DNA from: Bacillota bacterium
GTDB taxonomy: Bacteria; Bacillota; Clostridia; Christensenellales; CAG-138
Reading direction: 5' to 3'
DNA length: 55,566 nt
Assembly (NCBI GenBank): GCA_023400985.1
Contig: JAEXEN010000004.1
Coordinates: forward strand, 1-55,566
Shown here one piece after another: positions 31,820 to 39,213 of this stretch. The position numbers were made by a program, and so were the translations under genes. Positions within the stretch are counted from its first letter, which is position 1, and each line of letters opens with the position of its first letter. The notes under the pieces are model-generated. The model was not told the DNA's origin, searched no databases, and saw only the letters and a program-made list of their open reading frames with translations.

Positions 31820-32487
31820 AGCTCTATGAGCGGCTTCTCGTTTTGGAGCGAGCACACCGCCACTCTCCCATCGTAAGCTTTGCAAAAGCGATGCGCGTCA
31901 TTTAGCGACCGCTCCGATTCGACCTTATTAAATACCGCTACGGCGTTTTTTATTGCGTTTGCCGCAAGCGCCGCGTCCTCGGGCGTCACCGTGTCTTCCG
32001 CCGTTTTTCCGATACCTTTCGCGTAAAGCTCGGGCCTGTGCGCCGCCTCGGAGATCTTCTTCCCGATGCCGTCCGCGCCCACCACATAGAGGATGCGCTT
32101 TGCTTTTTTCGGTATCGGCGGTTCGTGCGCGGCGTGCGCCTTTAAGGGAAGACGCTTGGAGCCGTCCGCCTCCACGAGAACGTAGTCGGAAAGTTTTTTA
32201 AGTTTTTCCATGGGGAGCATGGGCGCAACGAGCTTTCCCGTTTCCGCCTCGCGTTCCCCCAAGCAGATAACGCGGTGTTTCTGAATCGCCTCTTTTGCGG
32301 CGTCTTCGCCCGCGCCCGTCAAAAGCTTTATCCCTTCGGGCGGGAAAATATGCGTGGTGGTGCATACGATCACACTGCCAAGCGAAGAAAGCTCCTTTGC
32401 GAGTCGCAGCAAAAGCGTGGTCTTGCCCCCGCCGCCCACGATGGCCGTTATGCCCTTTTCGATCAGCAGCGCTTCCGAAAGCGTCAC
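31792..32487 (-). CDS. yqeC: Selenium-dependent hydroxylase accessory protein, YqeC family
   Basis: The 231-residue P-loop protein has AIVGGGGKTTLLLRLAKEL, CTTTHIFPP, VEADGSKRLPLKAH and VVGADGIGK, all typical of YqeC. The GTG start at 32487 is chosen because AAGGAG lies 5 nt upstream. An in-frame ATG 24 codons earlier has no ribosome site. It is first in a yqeC-yqeB-selD operon. The family is thought to act in maturation of the Se/Mo cofactor; the exact reaction is unknown. Confidence 0.9.
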   Translation of the reverse strand: MTLSEALLIEKGITAIVGGGGKTTLLLRLAKELSSLGSVIVCTTTHIFPPEGIKLLTGAGEDAAKEAIQKHRVICLGEREAETGKLVAPMLPMEKLKKLSDYVLVEADGSKRLPLKAHAAHEPPIPKKAKRILYVVGADGIGKKISEAAHRPELYAKGIGKTAEDTVTPEDAALAANAIKNAVAVFNKVESERSLNDAHRFCKAYDGRVAVCSLQNEKPLIELWENKSRLW

Positions 32488-32617
32488 ATGCGCTCCTTCC
32501 CCGAGGATCAACTCCCCTCGAATCGATTTTATTTGGAATACGAGATTGATGCCGCTCAATTTTGCCTTTTTAAAAGTACAAGCCTGAAAAGACTGGTTCT
32601 TTCCGGCAAATTGGAAT

Positions 32618-33037
32618 TTATTGATTCATGTATTTCCCATAGGCACTGAACAAATCACAACCGAATTCTTTCAAGCAAGTTTGGTCAATGTCATTCTCGA
32701 ATTCTAGGACCTGTTCGTTTCCGACTCTATTTCCTTTATGAAAATATCCTTTAACCGCAATGTGCACTCTACCATTGCCGACAAACAATATGTACATATG
32801 CATTCCATATGGTTCTTCGATCCTTGCCTCACCGGACAGGGTTTCATATATCTTTGTCAAATCAAATGCAAACCTTGCCAATTCCCTTACATCTATATCC
32901 ATAGTTGCATTGGCAGAAAAGCCGCCACTTTCAACCATAACTTTCATTATTGTGTTGCTCGGATAACTTAGATCGCTTTCAAAAATGTCAGGGCTCATGC
33001 TCAACATAAAATTTGCCGCTTTCAATATATGCTCCAT
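32618..33037 (-). CDS. Orphan AT-rich gene, possibly immunity-type protein
   Basis: A 139-residue soluble protein. The middle segment GGFSANATMDIDVRELARF, then TKIYETLSGEARIEEPYG, resembles small beta-rich immunity proteins of polymorphic toxin systems (WapI-like); this is a weak impression. The gene and its upstream DNA are clearly richer in A+T than all neighbours. A -10-like TATAAT is at 33085-33090 (minus). AAGGG precedes the start. No toxin gene is nearby. It looks horizontally acquired and stands alone. Confidence 0.65.
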   Translation of the reverse strand: MEHILKAANFMLSMSPDIFESDLSYPSNTIMKVMVESGGFSANATMDIDVRELARFAFDLTKIYETLSGEARIEEPYGMHMYILFVGNGRVHIAVKGYFHKGNRVGNEQVLEFENDIDQTCLKEFGCDLFSAYGKYMNQ

Positions 33038-33145
33038 TTACCTGACCCTTAATTTCCTGCTTGGCCTTCCCCCCAACACCACAAATTATATCATAATTTC
33101 CATGTTTAAAATGCAGCGTAAAAAATGAAACCTGTTTTTTCAAAC

Positions 33146-33174
33146 TGTCAAATCCGCCCGATTTCTGCTATAAT
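33146..33174 (+). promoter_or_regulatory. Extended -10 promoter of the ModE-like gene
   Basis: TGCTATAAT ends at 33174, with a weak -35 (TGTCAA) 17 nt upstream. It lies about 45 nt before the start codon. Confidence 0.55.
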
Positions 33175-33218
33175 GGGCGTGACCGCGGCCATGCTTGGCC
33201 ACATATAAGGAGGCAGCT

Positions 33219-33584
33219 ATGAAGGACGCCCCTATGATCTACACGCTTTCCGTCCGCCTGTATCGCGGCGAAAACGAGGAAAGGGAGAAATGCTTCGGCC
33301 CCGGCATCGCGGAGCTGCTAAAACGCGTGGACCGCACGCGCTCGCTTCGTAGCGCCGCGGCGGAGATGAGCCTTGCGTACTCCAAGGCCTGGCGGATCGT
33401 GAAGGAAACGGAAGCGGCGCTCGGCTTTAAGCTCCTCATTTCGCAGACCGGCGGCGTGAACGGAGGCGGCGCTTCCTTAACGCAGGAAGCGCACGATATG
33501 CTCGCGCGCTTCGACGGTTTTTTGAAGGAACTCCGCGCCGCCGCGGACGTTGCATTTCAAAACAATTTCGGGAATATAAGCTGA
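33219..33584 (+). CDS. ModE-type molybdenum-responsive winged-helix regulator (DNA-binding domain only)
   Basis: The 121-residue protein matches the N-terminal LysR-like winged helix of ModE: a helix-turn-helix in TRSLRSAAAEMSLAYSKAWRIVKETE followed by the wing GGVNGGGASLTQEAHDML. There is no C-terminal molybdate-binding (MOP) domain, as in the short ModE forms. ATG at 33219 follows AAGGAGG. Divergence from the yqeC-yqeB-selD operon and the TIGR01977 desulfurase suggest it controls molybdenum hydroxylase genes. Confidence 0.82.
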   Translation: MKDAPMIYTLSVRLYRGENEEREKCFGPGIAELLKRVDRTRSLRSAAAEMSLAYSKAWRIVKETEAALGFKLLISQTGGVNGGGASLTQEAHDMLARFDGFLKELRAAADVAFQNNFGNIS

Positions 33585-33595
33585 CCGCCTCGACG

Positions 33596-33916
33596 TTAAT
33601 CTATCGGGATCGCTATATTTTCCAGCAGTTCCACGCTCTTTGCAACGGCTTGTCCCGGGTAGCTTTCGGCGATCACGCCGTCAAACACGATCTGCACCCT
33701 GTCGCCCGCCGCAAAATCGGCCGCGTTCTTGCATGAGAAGAAAATCTTGTCCGCCGACGTGCGCGCACTCGTTCCCTCATCCGGCTCCACCATGATGCCG
33801 TTTTCACTCACCGCGAGCACCGTTGCCCCGATCGTTTCCGTTTTTTCGCACGCAACCGTCAAAAATGCCATTGCAAGCACAAAGATAGCGACTGCAGCTA
33901 AAAGGCCCTTTTTCAT
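33596..33916 (-). CDS. Small exported protein, possible lipoprotein
   Basis: The 106-residue product starts at ATG 33916 (AGGAGC upstream). It has a signal peptide ending TVAC, an imperfect lipobox. The rest is a small beta-rich domain (IGATVLAVSENGIMVEPDEG and SKN-like DRVQIVFDGVIAESYPGQA), similar in style to DUF3221/OB-fold lipoproteins. It is convergent with the ModE-like gene. Function unknown. Confidence 0.7.
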   Translation of the reverse strand: MKKGLLAAVAIFVLAMAFLTVACEKTETIGATVLAVSENGIMVEPDEGTSARTSADKIFFSCKNAADFAAGDRVQIVFDGVIAESYPGQAVAKSVELLENIAIPID

Positions 33917-34011
33917 GAAATATGCTCCTTTTTTCAGCTTGGTGCGCTTAGCGCCCTCTATACCCTGAAAACGGAGCAGGCGTATGTAAAGTTCCATGGA
34001 CCCAATAATCT

Positions 34012-34878
34012 TTATTCCTGCATCAGCAGATCGTACAGCAGATTGAGATCATCTTTCGAATAATATTCAATGATCAGCTTGCCGCTTTTTTGTGAGCCTA
34101 AAATGCTCACCTTGGTGGCAAGCTTTTCGCGCAAGCGTGCCTCCGCTTCCGCGAGGTCGGCGTCGGCGTTCAGTTTTTCCTTGCGCGGCGCGCGCTTTGT
34201 TTCATCCGCTGCGCCCGTCTCGGCGGCGGTCTTTGCCCTTACTTCAGCCTCCCGCGCGGACAAGCCCTCCTCCGCGATCTTTTTTGCCAGCGCCTCCTGC
34301 ACGGACGCGTCCTTGATGGTAACGAGAGCGCGCGCGTGACCCGCAAACAGCTTCCCGTCGCGCAAAAGCGCCTGCACGCTCTCGGGCAGGTTCAAAAGCC
34401 TCAAGGAATTGGCGATCGCCGGACGGCTTTTCCCCAAGCGCGAGGAGACCTCCTCCTGCGTGAGGTCATGCTGCTGCATCAAAAAACGGATGCCCGCAGC
34501 CTCTTCGATGGGGTTCAAGTCCTCGCGCTGGAGATTTTCCACAAGCGCCACCTCAAGCACGGCGGAATCCTCCATATCGCGCACCATGACGGGCACATGG
34601 GTAAGCCCCGCCATGCGCGCGGCGCGAAAGCGCCTCTCGCCCGCGACAATGGTAAAGCGCGCGCCGTTTGGGCGCACCAGAATGGGCTGTACCACGCCGT
34701 GAACGGCGATGGAGGCGGCAAGCTCCCTGAGCTTTTCCTCATCGAACGCCTTGCGCGGCTGCTCGATGTTGGTATCGACATCGTGTACGTCCACCTGCTT
34801 CACGCCTTCCGGCGGCGCGGCGGTATAATCTCCAAGGAGCGCGTCAAGCCCCTTGCCGAGTCCTTTTTTGAGCGCCAT
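34012..34878 (-). CDS. parB: Chromosome partitioning protein ParB (Spo0J)
   Basis: ParB loads at parS, binds CTP and recruits SMC. The 288 residues start ALKKGLGKGLDALLGD. The CTP-binding box is GERRFRAARMAG with ENLQREDLNPIEEA. The helix-turn-helix is in LTQEEVSSRLGKSRPAIANSLRLLNLP. The C-terminal dimer domain is KLIIEYYSKDDLNLLYDLL. parA is 43 bp upstream and four parS copies lie within 4 kb. Confidence 0.96.
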   Translation of the reverse strand: MALKKGLGKGLDALLGDYTAAPPEGVKQVDVHDVDTNIEQPRKAFDEEKLRELAASIAVHGVVQPILVRPNGARFTIVAGERRFRAARMAGLTHVPVMVRDMEDSAVLEVALVENLQREDLNPIEEAAGIRFLMQQHDLTQEEVSSRLGKSRPAIANSLRLLNLPESVQALLRDGKLFAGHARALVTIKDASVQEALAKKIAEEGLSAREAEVRAKTAAETGAADETKRAPRKEKLNADADLAEAEARLREKLATKVSILGSQKSGKLIIEYYSKDDLNLLYDLLMQE

Positions 34879-34921
34879 GAAAATTCTCCTGTCGGTTTAT
34901 TGGGTAAGCGGCGCGCATCGT

Positions 34922-35692
34922 TTACGCCCGTTCGCTCTTTTCCAGAAGTTCCTGCGCAAGCGCCTGATACGCCTTCGCGCCGGAGCATTTATCGTCGTAA
35001 AGGGTGATGGGAAGCCCGAAGCTCGGCGCCTCGCTCAACCGCACGGAACGCGGGATGATGGTTTTGTATACCTTGTGCCTGAAAAATTTTTTGACCTCCG
35101 TCACCACCTGCGCGCTCAAATTGGTGCGCGCATCGAACATGGTCAAAACAACGCCCTCGACGTCGAGGCCGGGGTTTAAATGCGCGCGCACGAGCTTGAC
35201 AGTGTTCATGAGGTCCGAAAGGCCCTCGAGCGCGTAATATTCGCATTGGATGGGCGCCAAAAGCGTGTTGGCCGCCGTGAGCGCGTTCACGGTGAGAAGC
35301 CCGAGCGAAGGCGGGCAGTCGATAAACATAAAGTCAAAATCGCCGGCAACTTGTACCAAAGCCCGCTTTAACACCTGCTCGCGCGCAAGCATTCCCACAA
35401 GCTCCACTTCCGCGCCCGAAAGCTCCTTGCGCGAAGGGAGCAATTTTAAGCCGTCCACCACCGTGTTTACGCAGGCGTCTTTTGCGTTTACGCCGTTGAT
35501 AAGCACATCGTAAACGCTGTGCTCGGGCTTTTCTTTGTCGACGCCAAGGCCGCTCGTGGTGTTTCCCTGCGGATCGATATCCACGCAGAGCACGCGTTTG
35601 CCCGCCTGCGCCACGCAGGTGGAAAGATTCACGGTCGTGGTGGTTTTTCCCACCCCGCCCTTTTGATTCGCGATCGCGATGATCTTAGCCAA
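34922..35692 (-). CDS. parA: Chromosome partitioning ATPase ParA (Soj)
   Basis: This Walker-type ATPase drives origin segregation and, as Soj, modulates DnaA. The 256-residue product has the deviant Walker A KGGVGKTTTTVNL, DIDPQGNTTSGLG, and DFMFIDCPPSLGLLT. It is first in a parA-parB operon. The promoter at 35755-35784 and two parS sites lie just upstream, so ParB binding could affect its expression. rsmG, mnmG and other usual origin neighbours are absent. Confidence 0.96.
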   Translation of the reverse strand: MAKIIAIANQKGGVGKTTTTVNLSTCVAQAGKRVLCVDIDPQGNTTSGLGVDKEKPEHSVYDVLINGVNAKDACVNTVVDGLKLLPSRKELSGAEVELVGMLAREQVLKRALVQVAGDFDFMFIDCPPSLGLLTVNALTAANTLLAPIQCEYYALEGLSDLMNTVKLVRAHLNPGLDVEGVVLTMFDARTNLSAQVVTEVKKFFRHKVYKTIIPRSVRLSEAPSFGLPITLYDDKCSGAKAYQALAQELLEKSERA

Positions 35693-35754
35693 TGAAAAGC
35701 ATCCTCCGTATTTCGCAATGATCCGAGCAAATACATCAACATTCGTGCTTTTTC

Positions 35755-35784
35755 ATTATATAGCATATCTTGAGAAAAACACAA
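35755..35784 (-). promoter_or_regulatory. Promoter of parA
   Basis: TTGTGT, 18 nt, TATAAT on the minus strand, 63 nt before the parA start. parS1 is only 16 bp further upstream. Confidence 0.6.
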
Positions 35785-35799
35785 TGCCGCGATATGGAT

Positions 35800-35815
35800 T
35801 GTTTCATGTGAAACA
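35800..35815. promoter_or_regulatory. parS site 1
   Basis: TGTTTCATGTGAAACA, a perfect 16-bp palindrome and one base pair step from the Bacillus consensus TGTTNCACGTGAAACA. Confidence 0.92.
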
Positions 35816-35825
35816 AACATAGAAA

Positions 35826-35841
35826 TGTTTCATGTGAAACA
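35826..35841. promoter_or_regulatory. parS site 2
   Basis: Second TGTTTCATGTGAAACA, 26 bp from site 1 and so about 2.5 helical turns apart. Confidence 0.92.
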
Positions 35842-35866
35842 ATGGATGGGGTTTAACGAATATGTT

Positions 35867-36229
35867 TTAAAGAACAATTCCGAACATGTTTTTAATATCC
35901 TCGAGCCCCTGCGCGATCTCCTCGCGCTCGAAGCCGTTTTGCGCAAGCGTTTCGTCGTCGAATTCGTTCAGACGCGCATAGAAATCCAGCGCGGCGCGAA
36001 GTCCGGTAATGCCGTGCTCCTCCAGTTTCGAAAACAGCAGGTCCTCCGCCTCGTTGAAACGCAACTCTTCCAAAAGCCGCGTGAGCCTTTCGTGCAAAAG
36101 GTCGCCCGCAGTCTGCGTTTCGCGGTTTTCCATTTCGTAAAGCGGCGTGCTTTTGTTAAAAACGGCCTTTGCCATCATCTGCGCGGTCACTTGTATTTGC
36201 CTCAGCAGCCAATCCTTTTGATAATACAT
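35867..36229 (-). CDS. DUF6483-type small helical protein
   Basis: The 120-residue protein is almost entirely helical and acidic (QKDWLLRQIQVTAQMMAKAVF, RLTRLLEELRFNEAEDLLFSKLEEHG). It belongs to a Clostridia-specific family of unknown function (DUF6483). It lies 9 bp downstream of the HEAT-THUMP methyltransferase gene in the same orientation and is probably co-transcribed. parS2 lies just beyond its stop codon. Confidence 0.72.
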   Translation of the reverse strand: MYYQKDWLLRQIQVTAQMMAKAVFNKSTPLYEMENRETQTAGDLLHERLTRLLEELRFNEAEDLLFSKLEEHGITGLRAALDFYARLNEFDDETLAQNGFEREEIAQGLEDIKNMFGIVL

Positions 36230-36238
36230 GTTCTCCCC

Positions 36239-37720
36239 TTACCTTTTAGACTGCAGCACGAATATGCCGGGCATAAGCCCGCCCGCCTCGGTCCGCTCCT
36301 GTGCGACAAGCTTCAACGCGGGCGTTTCGCGCAGGAGTTTTTTTAAAAGCGTGAACTCCATGGTGTAAAGGACCGCCACGCCGTTTGGCTTGAGCCACTC
36401 GGGAAGCCGCGCGATAAACCCCGCGTACAGGCGATCGTTTTGCGCGTGCGTCCCCACGCGGTTGCCAAAGGGAAGGTTTGCTATCACCTCGTCGTATTTG
36501 CGGTTCGCCGCAAAACGCAGGCAATCGTTTACGATAAACTTTGCGCGGCTCTCCGCCGCCGCGGCGTTTTTCCTTGCGATGTCGATCGCCGCGTGCGCGA
36601 TGTCGACGCCCGTGAGCGCTTCGCACTTCGTCAGCTTTTCGCGCTCGATCAAAAACGTGCCGCTACCGCAAAACGGGTCGAGAATGCGGGCATTTTCCTT
36701 CAAATACGCGCCCGCGTAGCGAAGCACCGCCGCCGCCGTGGCGGGGTGCATGGACGCGGGGATAGCCGCCAAGCGGTAGGAAAAGCGTCCATCGGGAACG
36801 GACAGAAGCTTTACAAAAAGCCGAGCGCCGCCGTTTGCTTTCGGTTCAACGCGAAGCTCCGCCTCATAGCTGCCGGGAGCGTTTACGAGCACGTCGCCCT
36901 GGACCAGATGCGCAGTCTCCTTCGCGAGTGCCGCGCGGTCCTCCACGTCCCCGCGGATCTCCACGCGGCAGCCGAACGGGGGCTCCCCCGCGTGCGAGCT
37001 TAGCATCAATTCCTCCAAAAAAGGTTTTGCCTTGAACGCGACGCTCTTTGACGTGAGCGCCGCATCGTCCGCCGCAACGAACAAAAGCTCGTGGAAGCAG
37101 CGCGCACCCATGAGCCCCGCGACATTGTCCGAAGTAAAACGCACGCTTGAGGAGTTGACCGCATGCGCGTCCGTAAACCCAAGCGTACCGAGCTCGTTTT
37201 CAAGCACCTCTGAAAGCCTGTCCGGCGCGCGAAGCTCGATAAGATACGGCCGCTTCAGCCCCGTAAACGCATGCCGCTTGGGCGCGGCCAATGCGGCGAG
37301 TGCGGTAAGAAGCGCCTCTTTCTCCTCCGAAGCATGCTTAAACTCGCTTGCATCCGCCGCCTCGGGCACGGTATGCTCTTGAAGCGCCTTTAGCGCCGAA
37401 CTTCCGCCGATCTTGCCGAGCGCGAGGATCAGAGACGGGCGCACAAAACGCTGCTGTTCAACTTTAAGTGCTTCGATCAAAAGAGGCACGGCCTCCGGAA
37501 GCTGCATTCCCCCCATGAGCCGCGCGGCATTTTTACGAAGCTTGGGGTCCTCCGAAGAAAGCGCCCGAAAAAAAGCCGCGCGCGCGAACAAAAGCTTGTC
37601 CGCAACGCGCGCTCGAAATGCAGCCTTTTTTATGCAGCGCTCCAAAAAAGCCCCCGCGGGCGCGAAGCCCGAAAGGTACAGCTCCCACGCCGCCTCAAAC
37701 GCCGCATCGGCGTCGCTCAT
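36239..37720 (-). CDS. HEAT-repeat/THUMP-type class I RNA methyltransferase
   Basis: The 493-residue fusion has three parts. Residues ~45-140 form HEAT-like repeats (DPKLRKNAARLMGGMQLPEAVPLLIEAL, FVRPSLILALGKIGGSSALKAL). The middle (about 160-320) resembles a THUMP-containing module of Trm14/TrmN/RlmL relatives. The C-terminal UPF0020 methyltransferase has DPFCGSGTFLIE and the catalytic VIANLPFGN. It probably methylates guanine N2 in tRNA or rRNA. The ATG at 37720 has only a weak ribosome site. The frame stays open 24 codons upstream to an ATC placed 8 nt after CGGAGG, so the N-terminus is uncertain. Confidence 0.8.
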   Translation of the reverse strand: MSDADAAFEAAWELYLSGFAPAGAFLERCIKKAAFRARVADKLLFARAAFFRALSSEDPKLRKNAARLMGGMQLPEAVPLLIEALKVEQQRFVRPSLILALGKIGGSSALKALQEHTVPEAADASEFKHASEEKEALLTALAALAAPKRHAFTGLKRPYLIELRAPDRLSEVLENELGTLGFTDAHAVNSSSVRFTSDNVAGLMGARCFHELLFVAADDAALTSKSVAFKAKPFLEELMLSSHAGEPPFGCRVEIRGDVEDRAALAKETAHLVQGDVLVNAPGSYEAELRVEPKANGGARLFVKLLSVPDGRFSYRLAAIPASMHPATAAAVLRYAGAYLKENARILDPFCGSGTFLIEREKLTKCEALTGVDIAHAAIDIARKNAAAAESRAKFIVNDCLRFAANRKYDEVIANLPFGNRVGTHAQNDRLYAGFIARLPEWLKPNGVAVLYTMEFTLLKKLLRETPALKLVAQERTEAGGLMPGIFVLQSKR

Positions 37721-37826
37721 GAGCTTTTCCGGGCCGTTGGGCTGTTCGAGAAGCCTTTTTACGATTTCCTTGGAAAGCGGTTCCGTTTTGATGCGTTCAT
37801 CCTCCGTTTAATTATAAAGTACGCAT

Positions 37827-37842
37827 TGTTTCACATGAAACA
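37827..37842. promoter_or_regulatory. parS site 3
   Basis: TGTTTCACATGAAACA, a near-perfect parS 2 kb from sites 1 and 2. It is the reverse complement of the TGTTTCATGTGAAACA form. Confidence 0.9.
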
Positions 37843-37872
37843 TTTCCCTGCCGCTGAAACGCAAACAAATAT

Positions 37873-37888
37873 TGTTTCATGTGAAACA
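37873..37888. promoter_or_regulatory. parS site 4
   Basis: TGTTTCATGTGAAACA, 46 bp from site 3 and just beyond the murG stop codon. Confidence 0.92.
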
Positions 37889-37899
37889 ATGCAGTGTGG

Positions 37900-38976
37900 C
37901 TATTTCTTCCTTCCGCGCTCCGCCGCGTCGCGGATGACGCGCAGTATCTCGTCGGTGCCGTCCGCCGTTTCGTCAGCGCTCATGCGGGCGATATAGGAAA
38001 GCCTGTTCTCGTAAAGCGCGCGGACCGACAGCACAAGCGCTTCGGGCGTAAGCTTCTCTTGGTCGAGCACCATGGCATAGCCCTTTTTCGCAAAATACCC
38101 GGCATTCAATATTTGATCGCCCCGGCTGGCGGCGCGGGGCAGAGGTATTAAAAGCGCGGGCTTTGCGAGCGCAAGGAACTCGAACACGGAGTTTGCGCCG
38201 GCGCGGGAAACCACGATATCGGCCGCCGCAAGCACATGCGGCAGTTCCTCGGTCATATATTCGTACTGCGCATAGCCGCTAAAGGCAGGCGGCGCGCAAA
38301 GCTTGCCCTTGCCGCAAAGGTGCACTACGTCGAAGCTTTCCGTAAGCGGTTGGAGCGCGCCGCGAACCGCCTCGTTGACAGCCTGCGCGCCCTGGCTCCC
38401 GCCCATCACGAGGAGCACGGGCTTTTCGCCGGTAAAGCCGAGGAGCTTAAGCCCCTCTTCTTTGCTGCCCTCGTAGAGCTCGGGGCGGATGGGAGTGCCG
38501 GTATGCACGGCTTTTTTACCTACATATTGTAAAGTATCCTCAAAGGTAACGCAGATCGTATCCGCTCGCCGCGCGATGATGCGGTTGGCGAGGCCGGGCG
38601 TATAGTCCGACTCATGCGTGACCACGGGTATTTTCCTGTTCGTCGCGAGCACGACGGGCAGCGAAACAAAGCCGCCCTTGGAAAACAGCACGTCGGGATC
38701 TACTTCTTTTATAATGCGGCGGGCCTGGAAGATGCCCTTGACGACCCGAAACGGGTCGGTGAAATTCTTGACGGAAAAATAGCGCCTGAGTTTGCCTGCG
38801 CTGACGATATGGTAGGTAACGTCTCCCCGGGAGGCCACGAGCACATGCTCGATGCCGTCCGCGGTGCCGATGTAGTGAAGCTCGAAACCTTCGGCCCTGA
38901 GCCTCGGGATAAGGGCGAGGTTGGGGGTCACGTGCCCCGCGCTGCCGCCGCCGGTGAGAAGGATGCGTTTTGCCAT
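37900..38976 (-). CDS. murG: UDP-GlcNAc:lipid I N-acetylglucosaminyltransferase
   Basis: MurG makes lipid II on the inner face of the membrane. The 358-residue product has the N-terminal lipid-I-binding loop LLTGGGSAGHVTPN, then HESDYTPGLANRI, VMGGSQGAQAVNEAV, and the donor-site segment VVSRAGANSVFEFLALAKPALLIPLP. ATG at 38976 is chosen because GGAAAGGG precedes it and the family starts at AKRIL. It is outside a dcw cluster. Confidence 0.95.
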   Translation of the reverse strand: MAKRILLTGGGSAGHVTPNLALIPRLRAEGFELHYIGTADGIEHVLVASRGDVTYHIVSAGKLRRYFSVKNFTDPFRVVKGIFQARRIIKEVDPDVLFSKGGFVSLPVVLATNRKIPVVTHESDYTPGLANRIIARRADTICVTFEDTLQYVGKKAVHTGTPIRPELYEGSKEEGLKLLGFTGEKPVLLVMGGSQGAQAVNEAVRGALQPLTESFDVVHLCGKGKLCAPPAFSGYAQYEYMTEELPHVLAAADIVVSRAGANSVFEFLALAKPALLIPLPRAASRGDQILNAGYFAKKGYAMVLDQEKLTPEALVLSVRALYENRLSYIARMSADETADGTDEILRVIRDAAERGRKK

Positions 38977-39213
38977 AAAAACCCTTTCCAACAATCTATG
39001 TTCCGCCTATTCATACTATGCGCACCGCAAAAAAATTGTTTCGCGGCAAAAACAGGCGGACAAGTCCCGCATCAGTATACCACGTTTTTTTCGGGCGTCA
39101 AAGCTCCGGACATGCCCCTTGTTGCGTTGCAAGAGATTCGCAAATATGGTATGCTTTGGCATGGGCATCATGGATATCATGGGTATAAGCAGCATGCTTG
39201 CGGAGGTGTCGCC

